DNA of 64,000 nucleotides from Agromyces luteolus (GTDB lineage: Bacteria; Actinomycetota; Actinomycetes; Actinomycetales; Microbacteriaceae). Below, in pieces: positions 61,888 to 64,000 of the stretch. The DNA is taken from contig NZ_WODA01000016.1 of NCBI RefSeq assembly GCF_009729855.1, positions 1 through 64,000 of the forward strand, given 5' to 3'. Numbering within the stretch: the stretch's first letter is position 1; every line of letters begins with the position of its first letter. A model generated the notes under the pieces. The model was not told where the DNA came from. It did no database searches and saw only the letters and a program-made list of their open reading frames with translations. The translations under genes and the position numbers were made by a program.

Positions 61888-63057
61888 TCAGGCGATGCGC
61901 GTGCCCGCGCCCCACACGCCCTCGACCGCGAGGTCGTCGCCGAGGAGCACCGCATCGGCGGCGAAGCCGACGTCGAGGCGGCCGAGGTCGCCCGCGCGCC
62001 CGATCGCCGAGGCGGGCGTGACCGTGAGCGCGCCGACCGCCTCGTGCAGGGGGATCCCGGAGTCGAGGACGGCGCGCCGCAGCGCCTCGTCCTGCGTGAG
62101 CGTCGATCCGGCGATCGCCCCCGTGTCGGCGAGCCGCGCGACGCCGTCGCGCACGTCGACCGACAGCGAGCCGAGCACGTACGCGCCGTCGGACGCGCCG
62201 GTCGCGGCCATGGCGTCGGTCACGAGCGCGACCCGCCCGGGCGCGCCCGAGAACGCCAGGCGCACGACGTCGGGGTGCACGTGCACGCCGTCCCCGATCA
62301 CCTCGAGCGTCACGTGGTCGGCGCGCATCGCCGCGACCACGGGTCCGGGGGCTCGGTGGTGGATGCCGCGCATGCCGTTGAACGCATGCGTCAGGATCGA
62401 CGCCCCGGCGTCGAACGCGCGCAGCGCTGTGTCGAAGTCGGCGCCCGTGTGGCCGACGGCGACCGCGACGTCCGCGTCGACGAGCCTCGCGATCGCCGCC
62501 TCGGCGCCCTCGTGCTCGGGCGCGATCGTGATCTGCCGGAGCGTGCCGTCGGCCGCCTCGAGCAGCCGGTCGAGTGCCTCGTCGTCGGCCGCGCGCAGCA
62601 TCGACGGGTCGTGCGCGCCGCGGAATTCGTGGTCGAGGAACGGGCCCTCGAGGTGGGCGCCCAGCACGAGCGGGTCGGATGCCGCGACCGCGGCGATCGC
62701 GCGGAGGCGCTCGGCGAGCGCGTCGACGGGCGCCGTCACGAGGGAGCACACGCTCCGGGTCGTGCCGTGCGCGCGGTGCACCGCGAGCCCGGTCCGGATG
62801 CCGTCCGCGCCGTCGTCGAACGCCGCGCCGCCCGCGCCGTGGCAGTGGATGTCGACGAAGCCGGGCGTGAGCCAGCGGCCCGCGGCATCCGTCACCCCGG
62901 CCTCGCCCGCCCGCACCGCGGGCGCGTCGCGCCAGGACTCGCCGATGCCGCGTCCGGCGATCCGGTCGCCCTCGAACCGGACCCAGGCGTCGGGGACGGT
63001 GTCGCCGCCGGACACGATGCGGGCGGAGTGGATGACGGTCGTCGGCGCGGAGGTCAC
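61888..63057 (-). CDS. nagA: N-acetylglucosamine-6-phosphate deacetylase
   Basis: 389 residues from GTG 63057. Amidohydrolase barrel with [58 protein letters not shown] and VTDAMAA, which provide the metal ligands and catalytic Asp. It removes acetate from GlcNAc-6-phosphate, feeding NagB. It is not in the nag operon at 47-55 kb but stands alone. The start codon lies six bases from a TATCGT element. Confidence 0.95.
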   Translation of the reverse strand: MTSAPTTVIHSARIVSGGDTVPDAWVRFEGDRIAGRGIGESWRDAPAVRAGEAGVTDAAGRWLTPGFVDIHCHGAGGAAFDDGADGIRTGLAVHRAHGTTRSVCSLVTAPVDALAERLRAIAAVAASDPLVLGAHLEGPFLDHEFRGAHDPSMLRAADDEALDRLLEAADGTLRQITIAPEHEGAEAAIARLVDADVAVAVGHTGADFDTALRAFDAGASILTHAFNGMRGIHHRAPGPVVAAMRADHVTLEVIGDGVHVHPDVVRLAFSGAPGRVALVTDAMAATGASDGAYVLGSLSVDVRDGVARLADTGAIAGSTLTQDEALRRAVLDSGIPLHEAVGALTVTPASAIGRAGDLGRLDVGFAADAVLLGDDLAVEGVWGAGTRIA

Positions 63058-63063
63058 CGGGCC

Positions 63064-63069
63064 ACGATA
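63064..63069 (-). promoter_or_regulatory. -10 element for leaderless nagA mRNA
   Basis: TATCGT on the minus strand ends six bases before the GTG at 63057. Confidence 0.5.
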
Positions 63070-63144
63070 TCGCCGGCACCGGCGGGCGCGCCGGGCGCCG
63101 CGACCGCGCGCGTCATCCGCGGCGTGGGCTCGCGGCATCCGTTG

Positions 63145-63150
63145 CTATGC
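63145..63150 (+). promoter_or_regulatory. -10 element upstream of the glyA riboswitch
   Basis: TATGCT; transcription would begin near 63157, giving a leader of about 150 bases before glyA. Confidence 0.5.
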
Positions 63151-63156
63151 TTGGCG

Positions 63157-63229
63157 GCGTCGCGACTGGCGTTGAGATGGGTGACCATCGGGGAGCGACT
63201 GGCACGGACCGACCGCACGCCTGGGCCGG
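63157..63229 (+). ncRNA. ZTP (pfl) riboswitch controlling glyA
   Basis: The leader shows the conserved blocks of the ZTP/ZMP aptamer in order: GCGACTGGCG (63161-63170), a hairpin GGGTGACC with GGGGAGCG directly after it (to 63196), and the 3' block CCGCACGCCTGGGCC (63213-63226), which forms the pseudoknot and ligand pocket. ZTP riboswitches turn on folate and purine one-carbon genes, glyA among the commonest, when AICAR ribotide accumulates. The expression platform between 63230 and the Shine-Dalgarno at 63293 is not resolved by eye. Confidence 0.8.
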
Positions 63230-63306
63230 TACGCGAGGCCTCGGGGCGCGAGTCGCGCACGAGGCGATTTCCGCAGGTCCGCATGTCATCCCGAAGGAGC
63301 CATCCA

Positions 63307-64000
63307 TTGGCTGAGTCACTCACCACCGACGCCCCCGCCGACGCCGTCGCGGGCGCCGCATCCGTCTTCAACCAGCCCCTCGCCGAGGTCGACCCCGAGA
63401 TCGCCGAGGTGCTCGAGCAGGAGCTGAACCGCCAGCGCACCACGCTCGAGATGATCGCGAGCGAGAACTTCGTGCCCGTCTCGGTGCTGCAGTCGCAGGG
63501 CTCGGTGCTCACGAACAAGTACGCCGAGGGCTACCCGGGCCGCCGCTACTACGGCGGCTGCGAGTTCGTCGACGTCGCCGAGAACCTCGCCATCCAGCGG
63601 GCGAAGAGCCTGTTCGGCGCCGAGTACGCCAACGTGCAGCCCCACTCGGGCGCGACCGCGAACGCGGCCGTGCTCTCGGCGATCGCGACGCCCGGCGACA
63701 CGATCCTCGGCCTCGAGCTCGCGCACGGCGGCCACCTCACGCACGGCATGAAGCTGAACTTCTCGGGCAAGCTCTACAACGCCGTCGCCTACGGCGTCGA
63801 CCCCGAGACCTTCCAGGTCGACATGAACGTGGTGCGCGAGAAGGCCATCGAGCACAAGCCGCAGGTCATCATCGCCGGCTGGTCGGCCTACCCGCGCCAG
63901 CTCGACTTCGCCGCGTTCCGCGAGATCGCCGACGAGGTCGGCGCGAAGCTCTGGGTCGACATGGCGCACTTCGCCGGCCTCGTCGCCGCGGGCCTGCACC
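63307..64000 (+). CDS. glyA: Serine hydroxymethyltransferase, 3' end outside window
   Basis: 231 codons are visible. It begins at TTG with GAAGGAG seven bases upstream. [41 protein letters not shown] and [14 protein letters not shown] are SHMT hallmarks; [14 protein letters not shown] follows, and [14 protein letters not shown], just before the PLP lysine, marks the window edge. It makes glycine and 5,10-methylene-THF from serine. The leader carries a ZTP riboswitch, linking it to purine/folate status. Confidence 0.96.
   Translation, partial: MAESLTTDAPADAVAGAASVFNQPLAEVDPEIAEVLEQELNRQRTTLEMIASENFVPVSVLQSQGSVLTNKYAEGYPGRRYYGGCEFVDVAENLAIQRAKSLFGAEYANVQPHSGATANAAVLSAIATPGDTILGLELAHGGHLTHGMKLNFSGKLYNAVAYGVDPETFQVDMNVVREKAIEHKPQVIIAGWSAYPRQLDFAAFREIADEVGAKLWVDMAHFAGLVAAGLH

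Overview
This window is high-GC chromosomal DNA from an actinobacterium, most likely the Microbacteriaceae (Agromyces/Microbacterium-like). The evidence is the very high GC, the GAC/GCC-dominated codon use, leaderless promoters of the TAGGCT/TACGCT type, an ECF42-DGPF pair, a PerM (DUF6350)-purN-purH neighbourhood, and the constant recurrence of the word GGATGCC/GGCATCC. I saw no rRNA, tRNA, transposase, prophage or CRISPR array.

Layout. 1-6.3 kb: a CWB2/Ig-like surface protein (cut by the left edge), L-lactate dehydrogenase, a VapBC-type toxin-antitoxin pair, a DGPF (YCII) protein with an ECF42 sigma factor, and a Bax-inhibitor-like membrane protein. 6.5-10.7 kb: a glycerophosphodiesterase, the PcrA/UvrD helicase and a Nudix hydrolase. 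10.8-13.6 kb: a three-gene flavin-based redox operon (ferric-reductase-like membrane protein, FMN-binding secreted protein, ApbE). 13.6-17.5 kb: DUF72, a VIT-family transporter, and sucCD. 17.6-23.3 kb: a secreted Ig-like protein, two membrane proteins and PerM. 23.4-28.6 kb: an APC permease, purN-purH and a leucine/valine-type dehydrogenase. 28.7-34.1 kb: a membrane-anchored dimethylargininase fusion, a 30-codon ORF and a heterodimeric ABC exporter. 34.2-42.7 kb: an ornithine-decarboxylase-like enzyme with a membrane partner, a 1224-residue patatin-like membrane protein and a divergent two-component system. 42.8-47.1 kb: an alkyltransferase-like protein, a GNAT, isocitrate dehydrogenase and a P1B-type ATPase. 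47.2-55.2 kb: an amino-sugar operon (ROK regulator, ABC importer, cytoplasmic GH3 hexosaminidase, ROK kinase, NagB). 55.2-64 kb: a TetR/YhgE-like pair, YrdB, a 39-bp tandem repeat, PurU, an MFS transporter, a sigma factor fused to an anti-sigma-like membrane segment, NagA, and a ZTP riboswitch in front of glyA (cut by the right edge).

How the genes work together. The GlcNAc/chito-oligosaccharide pathway is almost complete: import, cytoplasmic cleavage, phosphorylation, deacetylation by the distant NagA and deamination by NagB. One-carbon and purine metabolism is represented by purN, purH, purU and ZTP-controlled glyA. sucCD and icd share an 18-bp dyad that suggests a common TCA-cycle regulator. 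The order pcrA ... sucC-sucD ... perM ... purN-purH matches an ancient actinobacterial backbone (the same order occurs in Mycobacterium tuberculosis), into which lineage-specific blocks have been placed.

The most unusual items are the sigma factor that carries its own zinc-finger, membrane and Ig-like segments; the dimethylargininase with a membrane domain; the TCA-gene dyad; the hairpins and rare codons built from GGATGCC; and the small ORF in front of the asymmetric ABC exporter. All calls come from reading the sequence; no database search was run.
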